Positions 8,986-17,615 of a DNA stretch of 47,875 nt are shown piece after piece (position 1 is the first letter of the stretch; each line of letters begins with the position of its first letter). The position numbers were made by a program, and so were the translations under genes. The notes beneath the pieces are model-generated. The model was given only the letters and a program-made list of their open reading frames with translations, searched no databases and was not told where the DNA came from. This stretch comes from Martinezella miluonensis (GTDB lineage: Bacteria > Pseudomonadota > Alphaproteobacteria > Rhizobiales > Rhizobiaceae): positions 1 through 47,875 of the forward strand of contig NZ_FMAH01000047.1 in assembly GCF_900094545.1 (NCBI RefSeq), in the 5' to 3' direction.

Positions 8986-9021
8986 TGTTCAACTATGAAC
9001 AATAAAGTACAACGATGAACA
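8986..9021. promoter_or_regulatory. Two operator-like sites between the hydrolase gene and marR
   Basis: Site 1 (8986-9001) is TGTTCA-ACTA-TGAACA, a perfect 6-bp dyad. Site 2 (9007-9021), GTACAACGATGAACA, is the same sequence with two changes, 20 bp away, about two helical turns. Site 2 overlaps the marR start codon (9015-9017). Dyads of this size in a short divergent region are typical MarR binding sites, so repression of both genes is inferred. Confidence 0.65.
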
Positions 9022-9500
9022 AAAATCAATCCCTTCCTTGGGACCATCCGCGTTTTCGAAGCTGGATCGCCGTGGCGCGCGCCTGCCAGTTGATGCAGCA
9101 ATCGCTGGCGCGGGCATTGGCACATCTCGACATCAAGCCGCCGCACCTCGACATTCTGGTCAACCTGTTTCGCTTCGAAGGCATCTCGCAGCAGGAACTC
9201 GCCCGCAAGCTGCTGGTCGGCCGCTCAAATATGAGCATGCTTTTACCGCAGATGGAAAAGCGCGGGCTGATCGAACGCCGCGGAGACAAGCAGGACAAGC
9301 GTGTGCTGCGCCTCTATCTGACGGCGGAGGGCCGCCGCGTCACGGAAGAAGCCATGACCATTCAGACCGCCCTCATCGACCGCATGATGTCACATGCGCC
9401 AGTCGAAGAGTGTGAAATCATGACCGCACACATGGAGCGGGTCGTTACACTGTTGATGCAGGACGAACGCGAGCCGCTGGAGACGGTGGGCGATCAGTGA
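9015..9500 (+). CDS. MarR-family transcriptional regulator
   Basis: A 161-residue DNA-binding regulator with winged helix-turn-helix, centred on GISQQELARKLLVGRSNMSM and the wing ERRGDKQDKRVLRLYLTAEG. MarR proteins bind short dyads as dimers and release them on binding phenolic or other small ligands or on oxidation. It is divergent from a hydrolase/PPOX pair, and the gap of under 50 bp holds two copies of a dyad, so autoregulation and control of that pair are likely. Its last 7 nt overlap the convergent ltrA gene. The inducer is unknown. Confidence 0.92.
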   Translation: MNKNQSLPWDHPRFRSWIAVARACQLMQQSLARALAHLDIKPPHLDILVNLFRFEGISQQELARKLLVGRSNMSMLLPQMEKRGLIERRGDKQDKRVLRLYLTAEGRRVTEEAMTIQTALIDRMMSHAPVEECEIMTAHMERVVTLLMQDEREPLETVGDQ

Positions 9501-10693
9501 CCGCCCGTCGAGCGCGACGATGGGACAACCCGCGACAGTGACGCGAACTCCCATATCGCTACGACGACCAGCACTGCTGTGGCGAGAATGCCGAGCTGGT
9601 AGACCACGACCATCGGCAATGTGAGGAGCAGCAGCGCCAGCCCGCCAAGACCCACCATATGCGACAGCGGCGGCCGGCCAGTAGTCACACCCTTGAACCA
9701 GAGGTTTCCTAGCAGGAAGACCGCCGGGCCACCGAGAAGAGCCGCTGCAGTACGCATATCTGCGGCGCCGTGCGGATGGGCAAACAGGAACTCGTCACCG
9801 ACGACGCTCAGCATGATGCCGGCGAGAATCGGAATGTGAGCATAGGTGAACGCCTGTCGTGCCAGGCTTCCCGGCGTGTCGTCATGCTCGATACGGTGGA
9901 CGGCCCGTTCGTGGCCGAACTGGAAATAGATCCACCAGAGAGCGACCGTGCCGACGAAAGCAGTGATGAACACGGCGACGATCAGCGGCGTCACCGGCTG
10001 CTCGGCAAAGGTCTTGCCGGCCTGCAGAACGGCTTCGCCAAGGCAGATGATGATGAACAGCGCGCAGCGTTCCGCGAGATGCGCGCCCGAGACGTTCCAG
10101 TCCGCCGTCGTCGACTTGCCAAGGCCGGGCACGCGGAAGCCGAGCGCAGGCGCCGAATACTCGATCACGAGGGCGATCAGCCAAAACATGACCCGCGTCT
10201 CGCCTTCCATCAGCGCCCCTGCGATCCAGAAGATGGCGGAAAAGACAAGCCAGCTGGTGATACGCAGGAAATTGCGATGATTGGCCTTGCTGGCGTTCTT
10301 GAGCGCGTAGACGGTGAACAACGACCGGCCGACCTGCATGAAGACATAGGCGCCGGCGAAATAGATCCCCTTCTCGCCAAAAGCTTCGGGGATCGAGGCG
10401 GAGAGAATGAGCCCGGCAAACATCAGCGTGAACAGCATGATGCGCACGGGCATTCGATCCGGGTCCAGCCAGTTCGTCACCCAGGCGGTAAAGACCCAAA
10501 CCCACCATACCGCGAAAATCAGCATGATGGCTTCCAGCCCGCCCAATGGCGTGAAATGTTCCGCTAGGGTATGGGCAAGCTGCGAAATCGAGAAAACGAA
10601 GACGAGATCGAAAAACAGCTCGACGAAAGAGACCTTGCTCTCGTTCTTGCTGCCCTTGGCGCGAAGCCAGTTTTCCCTACCCCCAAGGATCAT
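9494..10693 (-). CDS. Low temperature requirement protein A (LtrA) family membrane protein
   Basis: A 399-residue polytopic inner-membrane protein with roughly ten hydrophobic helices. It opens with the family hallmark SFVELFFDLVFVFSISQLAH and includes ERCALFIIICLGEAVL. LtrA was named from a Listeria cold-growth mutant, and the biochemical role of the family is unresolved. The start at 10693 is preceded by AAGAAGG at good spacing. It lies 34 nt downstream of the DUF971 gene on the same strand, possibly one transcript, and overlaps the marR end by 7 nt. Confidence 0.9.
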   Translation of the reverse strand: MILGGRENWLRAKGSKNESKVSFVELFFDLVFVFSISQLAHTLAEHFTPLGGLEAIMLIFAVWWVWVFTAWVTNWLDPDRMPVRIMLFTLMFAGLILSASIPEAFGEKGIYFAGAYVFMQVGRSLFTVYALKNASKANHRNFLRITSWLVFSAIFWIAGALMEGETRVMFWLIALVIEYSAPALGFRVPGLGKSTTADWNVSGAHLAERCALFIIICLGEAVLQAGKTFAEQPVTPLIVAVFITAFVGTVALWWIYFQFGHERAVHRIEHDDTPGSLARQAFTYAHIPILAGIMLSVVGDEFLFAHPHGAADMRTAAALLGGPAVFLLGNLWFKGVTTGRPPLSHMVGLGGLALLLLTLPMVVVYQLGILATAVLVVVAIWEFASLSRVVPSSRSTGGH

Positions 10694-10727
10694 GCCTGCG
10701 CCCTTCTTTCCGTTGATGGCGATTGTG

Positions 10728-11114
10728 CTAGTGCGGCCTTCCGCTCGGGTCGCGACTGAGACCCTTTTCCTTCAATTCGGCTTCATAAGCCGCGAAAAGC
10801 GCACCGCCCTTCTCGCCGAGTTCGCGCAGATAGGACCATGTGAAAATGCCCGTATCATGCATGTCGTCGAACCCGATGCGCACAGCGTAGTTGCCAGTGG
10901 GCGTCATCGACATGATGCCTACATTGCGCTTGCCCGGCACGGTAACCTTCTGGCCCGGTCCATGCCCCTGCACCTCGGCCGAAGGCGATAGCACCCGCAG
11001 CATTTCCGCCGGCAAATCGAAGCTTGCGCCATTGTCGAATGTCACTATGAGGTGATGGCGGTCCTTCGATACCCGCAATTCGGTCGGCCAAACGTCGCTC
11101 ATCGGTTTTCCCAT
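10728..11114 (-). CDS. DUF971 (gamma-butyrobetaine hydroxylase-like N-terminal) protein
   Basis: A 128-residue protein consisting of one DUF971 domain (WPTELRVSKDRHHLIVTFDNG, then NYAVRIGFDDMHDTGIFTW). The same fold forms the small N-terminal zinc-binding domain of gamma-butyrobetaine hydroxylases; as a stand-alone protein it has been linked to iron-sulfur or metal handling. Here it is divergent from moaA, whose product carries two iron-sulfur clusters, and from memory it often sits near molybdenum cofactor or Fe-S genes. A second in-frame start (MSDVWP, 11102) is equally plausible. The exact function is not known. Confidence 0.85.
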   Translation of the reverse strand: MGKPMSDVWPTELRVSKDRHHLIVTFDNGASFDLPAEMLRVLSPSAEVQGHGPGQKVTVPGKRNVGIMSMTPTGNYAVRIGFDDMHDTGIFTWSYLRELGEKGGALFAAYEAELKEKGLSRDPSGRPH

Positions 11115-11234
11115 GCCTTTCAGTGTCTTTCCGAGAATTATGCCGCTGCTCGTTCACACGCAAGTGTATTCGAAAAGCATTTTCCTTGACGCAACAATCG
11201 CCTATGCCCACATTAGCAGTATATGGAGGCATGA

Positions 11235-12284
11235 GTGAACAGCATCGTCGGCAACATAGGCAACGCATCGCAGCTTCGGTCGGATGCGGGCCCCATGATG
11301 GACCCTTTCGGGCGCGCCGTTACCTATTTGCGTGTTTCAGTCACTGATCGCTGCGACTTCCGCTGCACATACTGCATGGCCGAGCACATGACCTTCCTGC
11401 CGAAGAAGGATCTGCTGACGCTCGAAGAGCTCAACCGGCTCTGTTCCGCCTTCATAACCAAGGGCGTTCGCAAGATCAGGTTGACCGGTGGCGAACCTCT
11501 GGTGCGCAAGAACATCATGTTTCTGGTTCGCGAGCTCGGCAAGCAGGTGCAGGACGGCGCGCTCGATGAACTGACGCTGACGACAAACGGCTCGCAGCTT
11601 GCCCGCTATGCCGACGAACTCTACGATTGCGGTGTGCGGCGCATCAACGTCTCGCTTGATACGCTCGATCCGGATAAGTTCCGCACCATCACCCGCTGGG
11701 GCGATTTCACCAAGGTGATGGAAGGTATCGACGCAGCGCAGAAGGCCGGCTTGAAGATCAAGCTCAATGCCGTGGCCTTGAAGGACTTCAACGAGACGGA
11801 AATTCCCGACCTGATGCGTTTTGCTCACCGCCGGGGCATGGACCTGACCGTCATCGAGACGATGCCGATGGGCGAGATCGAGGAAGATCGTACCGACCAG
11901 TACCTGCCGCTCTCGCAGTTGCGCGCCGATCTCGAGCGTCAGTTTACGCTAACCGATACCGCCTATCAGACCGGCGGCCCTGCCCGCTATGTTGAAGTTG
12001 CCGAAACCGGCGGACGGCTCGGCTTCATCACGCCGATGACCCATAATTTCTGCGAGAGCTGCAATCGCGTGCGGCTCACCTGCACCGGCACGCTCTACAT
12101 GTGTCTCGGTCAGAACGACGCGGCCGACCTGCGCACGGCGCTGCGCGCGACGGAAGACGATGCGCTCCTTCACGCTGCAATCGACGAAGCCATCACCCGC
12201 AAGCCGAAGGGCCACGACTTCATCATCGATCGCACCCATAACCGCCCCGCAGTCGCGCGCCATATGAGCGTCACCGGCGGCTAG
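11235..12284 (+). CDS. moaA: GTP 3',8-cyclase (molybdenum cofactor biosynthesis protein A)
   Basis: Radical SAM enzyme starting molybdopterin synthesis by converting GTP to 3',8-cyclo-GTP. The 349-residue protein has the SAM cluster motif C40-x3-C44-x2-C47, a second cluster site C273-x2-C276-x13-C290, and the required C-terminal Gly-Gly. The GTG start at 11235 is chosen because GGAGG lies 5 nt upstream; an ATG at 11231 is out of frame. An internal ATG (11296) just before DPFGRAV is a less likely start. moaC, moaE and moaD are not in the window; mobA and mobB lie 5 kb downstream. Confidence 0.97.
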   Translation: MNSIVGNIGNASQLRSDAGPMMDPFGRAVTYLRVSVTDRCDFRCTYCMAEHMTFLPKKDLLTLEELNRLCSAFITKGVRKIRLTGGEPLVRKNIMFLVRELGKQVQDGALDELTLTTNGSQLARYADELYDCGVRRINVSLDTLDPDKFRTITRWGDFTKVMEGIDAAQKAGLKIKLNAVALKDFNETEIPDLMRFAHRRGMDLTVIETMPMGEIEEDRTDQYLPLSQLRADLERQFTLTDTAYQTGGPARYVEVAETGGRLGFITPMTHNFCESCNRVRLTCTGTLYMCLGQNDAADLRTALRATEDDALLHAAIDEAITRKPKGHDFIIDRTHNRPAVARHMSVTGG

Positions 12285-12302
12285 CCAACATCGAGAAAAT
12301 CA

Positions 12303-13055
12303 ATGCGGCTTGAGCTCCTTCGCAATGCGACGCTGAAGATCAACTATGGCGGCCATGTGCTGCTGATCGATCCCCATTTCGCGCCGCGCCACAGCCTTCC
12401 CTCGTTCACCGGTCGCTCTCCCAATCCGATGACAGAATTGCCGCGCTCGATCGACGATATCCTCCAAGGCGTCGATCTGGTGATCGTCTCGCATCTGCAT
12501 ACCGATCACTTCGATTCGGTGGCGAAGGAGCGGGTCCCGAAATCGCTGCCGATCCTCTGCCAACCCGGCGATGAAGGAAGCATTCGAGATGCCGGTTTCA
12601 CCGGCGTCACGCCCCTATATGAAGCGACCACCTGGAATGGCTTGACGATCACACCGCGGCAAGGCAGCCATGGCCTCGGGCAGGTTGTCGAGAAAATGGG
12701 ACGGGTCATCGGCTTCACGCTGGAGGCAGCCGGCGAGCCCACCGTCTATTGGGCAGGCGATACCGTGTTTTATCCGCCCGTTGCCGAGACGATCCAACAG
12801 GTTTCCCCGGATATCATCGTCACCCACTCCTGCGGCGCGCGCTGGGATGGCGATCTCATCGTCATGGATGCGGAGCAGACCGTCGCAGTCAGCCGCCTCG
12901 CGCCGCATGCAATCGTCATCGCAACCCACATGGAAGCGCTCGACCACGCCACGATTACGCGGCAGGACCTTCGCCAGGCTGCGAATGCGGCAGGTATCAA
13001 TCCCTCGCGCCTGCTGATCCCCGCCGATGGCGAAACACTCCAGCTGGACAGATAG
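12303..13055 (+). CDS. MBL-fold metal-dependent hydrolase (UlaG-like)
   Basis: A 250-residue metallo-beta-lactamase-fold enzyme with the metal-binding signature H64-x-H66-x-D68-H69 (SHLHTDHFD) and later ligands around GSHG and YWAGDT. The compact form lacking a large insert resembles UlaG/YtnP-like hydrolases acting on lactones or phosphodiesters; the substrate cannot be assigned. It starts 18 nt after the moaA stop and is probably co-transcribed with it, ending at a bidirectional terminator (13101). No known molybdenum cofactor step uses such an enzyme, so the pairing may be incidental. Confidence 0.88.
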   Translation: MRLELLRNATLKINYGGHVLLIDPHFAPRHSLPSFTGRSPNPMTELPRSIDDILQGVDLVIVSHLHTDHFDSVAKERVPKSLPILCQPGDEGSIRDAGFTGVTPLYEATTWNGLTITPRQGSHGLGQVVEKMGRVIGFTLEAAGEPTVYWAGDTVFYPPVAETIQQVSPDIIVTHSCGARWDGDLIVMDAEQTVAVSRLAPHAIVIATHMEALDHATITRQDLRQAANAAGINPSRLLIPADGETLQLDR

Positions 13056-13100
13056 TCCGAGCGAACGTCGTCAGACGCGATGAGCACACCCAATTGAAAA

Positions 13101-13130
13101 GCGCCGGACCATTGGCCCGGCGCATTTCTG
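13101..13130. terminator. Bidirectional terminator between convergent genes
   Basis: Perfect 7-bp arms GCGCCGG / CCGGCGC (13101-13107, 13117-13123) with AAAA on the left and ATTT on the right. It sits between the MBL hydrolase and chemoreceptor stop codons and can serve both. Confidence 0.75.
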
Positions 13131-13160
13131 TTGCATAGGTCTCTCTATCGATCTGCCGGC

Positions 13161-15710
13161 TTATGCAGCACGATAGCGTGCGTCCGGACCATTGTAGTCT
13201 TCATAGCCCACTTCGCCTTCGCCAGTCCGGAAGCGATCGATCTTCTCGGATAGCATGTCGACGCGCTGGCGCAGACCATGGATTTCGGCGTTGTTTTCCT
13301 CGACCATGGCCGCGTTGCGCTGGGTAATCAGCTCGACTTCGGCGACGGCGCGCGTCACTTCCTCAATACTGGTCGACTGCTCCGTGGTCGCAGACGAAAT
13401 ATCGGCGACGAGCTTCTGGACGCCGGTGACGTGGCTGATGATCTCAGCCAGTGCCGCACCGGTCTGCTCGACCAGATGAACACCGTTCTGCACCTGCGCC
13501 GAGCTTGCAGAAATCAGGCCCTTGATTTCCTTCGCCGCATTGGCGCAGCGCTGCGCCAGCTCGCGAACTTCCTGGGCCACTACGGCAAAGCCACGGCCCG
13601 CCTCGCCGGCGCGGGCAGCCTCGACGCCGGCGTTCAGCGCGAGAAGATTGGTCTGGAAGGCGATTTCGTCGATGACGCCGATGATCGTGGCGATCTTCTC
13701 GGAGGAACGATTGATCTCGCTCATGGCGCCCACAGCCTTGGCGACCACCTCACCCGACTGCGTCGCATAGGCCTGCGTTTCATTGACGGAGCTTGCCGTT
13801 TGCCGCGCGCGATCGGCGGTCGACCGCACCACGTCGCTGAGGCGATGCAGCGCCCGCGAGCTTTCCTCGAGCGCCGCCGCCTGCTGTTCGGTGCGCCGCG
13901 CCAGATCGTCGGCCGACATGGCAAGATTGCCGGTGCCGCCTTTGATTTCTTCGGCGGTATAGCGAACGTCCGTCAGCGTCTCGCGCAGAGCTTCGATGGC
14001 GTGATTGTAGGTGAAGGCCATTTCGACGAAGTCCGCAGACAGGTCTTCGCGCATGCTTTCTTCCAGATTGCCGTCGGCAAGCTTGGCCAGAACATCGGCC
14101 AGCGCGTTGAGGGCCTGCTTCTGCTCGGCCTCGATGCGGGCGCGCTCGGCAGCCCGACGCGAAGCCTCTTCCGCTGAAAGCGCTCGCGCACTCTCCGCCT
14201 CCCGCTCCAGCCGCACGTTTTCAAGCGCCGCATCACGGAAGACGCTAACCGAACGGACCATATCGCCGATCTCGTCGCCACGGTTGCGTCCGTCGATCGC
14301 CACATCCAGATCGCCGCTTGCAAGCCGCGTCATGATCTCGGTGACGCGCTTCAGCGGTGCGCGCAGGGTTTCCACCAGCATCAGGCCGCCAACGATGGCA
14401 AGCAAGGTGCCGAGGATCATCGCGATCACGGAAACGTTGGCGGAACGCTCGCTGTCTTCCTTGCCAAGCTCCTGCGCCTGGGCGACGAAGCTGCGCAGCG
14501 AGGTCATGGCATCAGCCAGCAGACTGTTGGACTGGATACGTGTCGTCTTCCAGTCGATCGAGGTCTGCAGCAGATCCGCCGATCCATTGGTGAGGCTATC
14601 GATCAACGGCTGCACATGAGCGGCAAAATCACGCATGGTGGCGTTGGTCTGCCCCAACCCGGAAATCTTGGTCGCCGCAGCCTTCAGATCCCTTAGATCC
14701 GTCATCACAGGGTCACGCGAAACCGCATCGCGAACCGTCTCCATGCGCGATGCATGCAGCGTCAGGCGATCGACGATGCCAAGCACCTCGTCGACGCGAT
14801 CCAGAAGCTCTTTCTGACCGGCGATGATCTTGTCCAGGCTGACGAAACGATCGGCGGCAGTATCGCTGTTCTTGGCCGACTGCAGCGTCATCTCGCCTTC
14901 GATCTTCACGAAGCTCTGCAGGATCGGACCCATGGCCTCGACCTTCTGGTCGGGCGTGCCGGAGCCCTTCAATACCGCATCGAGTTTGTCGGCGGCATCG
15001 GAGGCATTCGCAACGAGGCTGGCGCCGCGCTTGGAAACCAGCGCCTTGGAAACCGTCACCTGCTTCAGAATGGCATCGGCGTAAGTGCGCGCGTCCGAAA
15101 TTTCTTCGGTGGAATCGGCGGCCATCTGCACCTGAATGCGCAGATTGCTCATCTTCTCCGACAGCCCCTTATAGGCCGCTGCATCATAGAGCAGCTCCTT
15201 GGCGAAGGTTTCCTTGTCGTTGAAATCCTTGCGGATGATATCGATCTGCTTGCCCGCTGCCTTGGCGGCGACTTCGACGCCCTGCACGGACTTGCGGATC
15301 GCCTCGACATCGCTGTCCTGCTTCTGCCGGATGGACCAGAGCGTTGCCTGCTGAGTGCGCATCTTGGCCGCAAGCTCGCTGACCGGCACGATCTTGGCGC
15401 GCTGATCGTCGCTCAGCAGCCCGCTCAGCCGATGCACGCCCTGCTCCTGCGCATCGATCTTGCCGCTCAGCGCCTGACGCGTATCGTCGGAAGGAGCCGC
15501 TGTGAATTCCAAGAGAGCAGCCTGCAGGTTTTCGAAATCGCTGATATTTTCAATCGTGGCCCGCGTCACGGTCATATGACCGTTCAGGATATTGGCCGTG
15601 TGATAGCCGACCAGGCCAACGCCGGCGATGAGAACCACCAGCGGCACAACGAAAATGAGAACCTTGGTGACAATCCTGCGGCCTTGCAAAAGTCGATCAA
15701 TGAAAAACAT
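13161..15710 (-). CDS. Methyl-accepting chemotaxis protein
   Basis: Transmembrane chemoreceptor feeding CheA/CheW. The 849-residue product has TM1 at about 14-37, a large periplasmic sensor region of about 385 residues, TM2 at about 424-447, a HAMP domain (about 448-500) and a cytoplasmic coiled-coil signalling domain. The highly conserved hairpin tip is near 690-715 (IAFQTNLLALNAGVEAARAG). The ATG at 15710 is chosen over an upstream one (15794) because GAGG lies 8 nt before it. No CheR-tethering pentapeptide is seen at the C-terminus. No che genes are nearby, and the ligand is unknown. Confidence 0.93.
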   Translation of the reverse strand: MFFIDRLLQGRRIVTKVLIFVVPLVVLIAGVGLVGYHTANILNGHMTVTRATIENISDFENLQAALLEFTAAPSDDTRQALSGKIDAQEQGVHRLSGLLSDDQRAKIVPVSELAAKMRTQQATLWSIRQKQDSDVEAIRKSVQGVEVAAKAAGKQIDIIRKDFNDKETFAKELLYDAAAYKGLSEKMSNLRIQVQMAADSTEEISDARTYADAILKQVTVSKALVSKRGASLVANASDAADKLDAVLKGSGTPDQKVEAMGPILQSFVKIEGEMTLQSAKNSDTAADRFVSLDKIIAGQKELLDRVDEVLGIVDRLTLHASRMETVRDAVSRDPVMTDLRDLKAAATKISGLGQTNATMRDFAAHVQPLIDSLTNGSADLLQTSIDWKTTRIQSNSLLADAMTSLRSFVAQAQELGKEDSERSANVSVIAMILGTLLAIVGGLMLVETLRAPLKRVTEIMTRLASGDLDVAIDGRNRGDEIGDMVRSVSVFRDAALENVRLEREAESARALSAEEASRRAAERARIEAEQKQALNALADVLAKLADGNLEESMREDLSADFVEMAFTYNHAIEALRETLTDVRYTAEEIKGGTGNLAMSADDLARRTEQQAAALEESSRALHRLSDVVRSTADRARQTASSVNETQAYATQSGEVVAKAVGAMSEINRSSEKIATIIGVIDEIAFQTNLLALNAGVEAARAGEAGRGFAVVAQEVRELAQRCANAAKEIKGLISASSAQVQNGVHLVEQTGAALAEIISHVTGVQKLVADISSATTEQSTSIEEVTRAVAEVELITQRNAAMVEENNAEIHGLRQRVDMLSEKIDRFRTGEGEVGYEDYNGPDARYRAA

Positions 15711-16042
15711 GCGGCGCCTCAACTGGATTATAAAAATCTCCAGCGAAAGCGGGATCGTCATTCCTGCTGCGCTGCGGTAGGGCTTCTGCCTCATGCAAAA
15801 CCGTAAGTAGCCTCGAGAAATAAGATTGAATAAGAATTAATCGCCCGCCTAAAAGCGGCCATATCGGGAAAAATCTACAACCTACGGATCATTTTACGAC
15901 TATTGCGCGAGAAGAGCACCTCCCGCGCGACGACTCTACCGCAGTGCACAATCGAATTTAGCCGCAGCCGAAGGACAAATGATTCCAATTTGCGTCAAAC
16001 GGCGCTAATCCGGATGGATATATTAGGGGACTCATTTTTCTC
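15711..16042. other. Divergent intergenic region between the chemoreceptor and DMT exporter genes
   Basis: About 330 bp with promoters expected for both sides. An AT-rich patch near 15815-15840 suits the chemoreceptor promoter and GGATATATTAG near 16015 suits the exporter. No strong dyad, repeat or small gene is visible. The chemoreceptor frame runs into this region from an unsupported upstream ATG at 15794. Confidence 0.4.
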
Positions 16043-16954
16043 ATGCGAATGACCAGGAATATGCAGGGCGCGCTCTTCATGGCCGTATCCATGGCCAGCT
16101 TTTCCAGTAGCGACGCACTGTCCAAGACGGTCATCGCTTCCATGAATGCGGGCCAAATCATCTTCATCCGCGGCTTGTTCACGACCTTTTTCGTCTATCT
16201 CGTCGCGCGCAGGATGGGTGCCTTGCGCTCGTGGAGGGTCGCCTTGCAACCGATGATCGCGCTGCGCATCGCCTGCGAAGCGATAGCGGCGGCAACCTAC
16301 ATTACCGCCCTCGGGATGATGCCCCTCGCCAATGCCTCGGCCATCCAGCAAGCCGTGCCGCTCGCGGTGACGCTTGGCGCGATGATCTTTCTGAAGGAAC
16401 CTGTAGGATGGCGGCGGTGGACGGCGATTGTCGTCGGCTTCGTCGGCGTGCTCATCATCATCCGGCCCGGCCCTGCGGGTTTCAATACGGCCGCTCTCCT
16501 CGTCATCGCCTGCATGTTCGCGACCGCCGCCCGCGACCTGGCGACGCGCTGTATCGACAAGGACGTGCCGTCGCTGATGGTGACCGTATGCACCGCAATT
16601 TCCATATCCGTTTTCGGAGGCCTTTGCATCGTTCCCTTCGGCGGCTGGCAGCCGGTAGCCATGATATCGCTGCTCCAGCTTCTGCTTGCCTCCATTCTCG
16701 TGCTGATCGGCTATCAGACCGTGATATCGTCAATGCGCACGGGCGAGATCTCCTTCGTCGCGCCGTTCCGCTATCTGAGCCTCATCTGGTCCGCCCTGCT
16801 GGGCCTGATCGTCTTCGGTGAAATGCCGGACGGCTGGTCCATCTTCGGCGCCGCGATTGTCATCGTCTCTGGAATCTATACATTCTACCGGGAACACAAA
16901 CGTCGCGCTGCCGAGCTCATTGCGCGGCAGGCTGACCAGCGCGTTCCCGCTTGA
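16043..16954 (+). CDS. DMT-family (EamA) transporter
   Basis: A 303-residue inner-membrane protein with ten predicted helices arranged as two EamA repeats. Each half includes the conserved pattern of a helix ending in a glycine-rich turn and an EP-type loop (IFLKEPVGWRRW; IVFGEMPDGWS). Such proteins export metabolites or amino acids, and the substrate is not predictable. The mobA ATG follows the stop codon by 10 nt and the mobA ribosome site overlaps the stop, so this gene and mobA-mobB are probably one transcript. The ribosome site of this gene itself is weak. Confidence 0.9.
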   Translation: MRMTRNMQGALFMAVSMASFSSSDALSKTVIASMNAGQIIFIRGLFTTFFVYLVARRMGALRSWRVALQPMIALRIACEAIAAATYITALGMMPLANASAIQQAVPLAVTLGAMIFLKEPVGWRRWTAIVVGFVGVLIIIRPGPAGFNTAALLVIACMFATAARDLATRCIDKDVPSLMVTVCTAISISVFGGLCIVPFGGWQPVAMISLLQLLLASILVLIGYQTVISSMRTGEISFVAPFRYLSLIWSALLGLIVFGEMPDGWSIFGAAIVIVSGIYTFYREHKRRAAELIARQADQRVPA

Positions 16955-16964
16955 GGTCGCTGCC

Positions 16965-17615
16965 ATGTCGGGCGCCATTGCCAATGCCGACGATATTCCC
17001 GTCGTCCTGCTTGCAGGCGGCCGATCAAGCCGCATGGGGGCGAACAAGGCTTTCGCGACCCTCGGTGGCCAGAGCCTCTTTGTCCGTATCGCTGCACGCA
17101 TCGCTAAAACGCAGGTAAGGCCGGTAGCGCTCAACGCCGATGCGGATTGGCCAGATCCAAAGGGCCTGACGCTGGTCCCCGATGGGATCGCCGGCAAGCT
17201 CGGCCCGCTCGCCGGTGTGCTCGCGGCCATCCAGTATGCGGCACAGCACTATCCGCAGGCCTCGCATGTCGCCACGGTGCCGATAGACAGCCCCTTTTTC
17301 CCAGACGATCTTCTCGTGCGGCTGGCCGAAGCCATCGGTGCCAGCGATGAAATCGCAATCGCTGCATCGTTCAATCGAGACCATCCCGTTTTCGGTCTCT
17401 GGCCTGTTTCCGCCGCCGGCGATCTCGAAACATGGATCCTCACCGACCCAAAGCGGCGGGTCAGGGATTTCCTCGCACGCCATACGGTCCAGCGCGTGGA
17501 GTTTCCCGCCGTCCAGACCCCGATCGGCCCTCTCGATCCTTTTTTCAACGTCAATACGCCCGACGATCTTATCGACGCCCAGAATTGGCTTGCAGCACTG
17601 GAAGACATGTCATGA
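16965..17615 (+). CDS. mobA: Molybdenum cofactor guanylyltransferase
   Basis: Transfers GMP from GTP to Mo-molybdopterin, giving the MGD cofactor of DMSO reductase-family enzymes. The 216-residue protein has the nucleotide-binding motif LLAGGRSSRMG at 15-25 with Lys28, and a mid-protein PIDSPFF segment matching the metal-binding aspartate. The start at 16965 is preceded by GAGG at 8 nt; an open frame continues upstream inside the exporter gene but lacks support. Its stop codon overlaps the mobB start (ATGA), indicating translational coupling. Confidence 0.93.
   Translation: MSGAIANADDIPVVLLAGGRSSRMGANKAFATLGGQSLFVRIAARIAKTQVRPVALNADADWPDPKGLTLVPDGIAGKLGPLAGVLAAIQYAAQHYPQASHVATVPIDSPFFPDDLLVRLAEAIGASDEIAIAASFNRDHPVFGLWPVSAAGDLETWILTDPKRRVRDFLARHTVQRVEFPAVQTPIGPLDPFFNVNTPDDLIDAQNWLAALEDMS

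Noticed and set aside
14754..15806. Plus-strand frame of 350 codons
   Set aside because: Antisense to the chemoreceptor gene; no start signal or domain.
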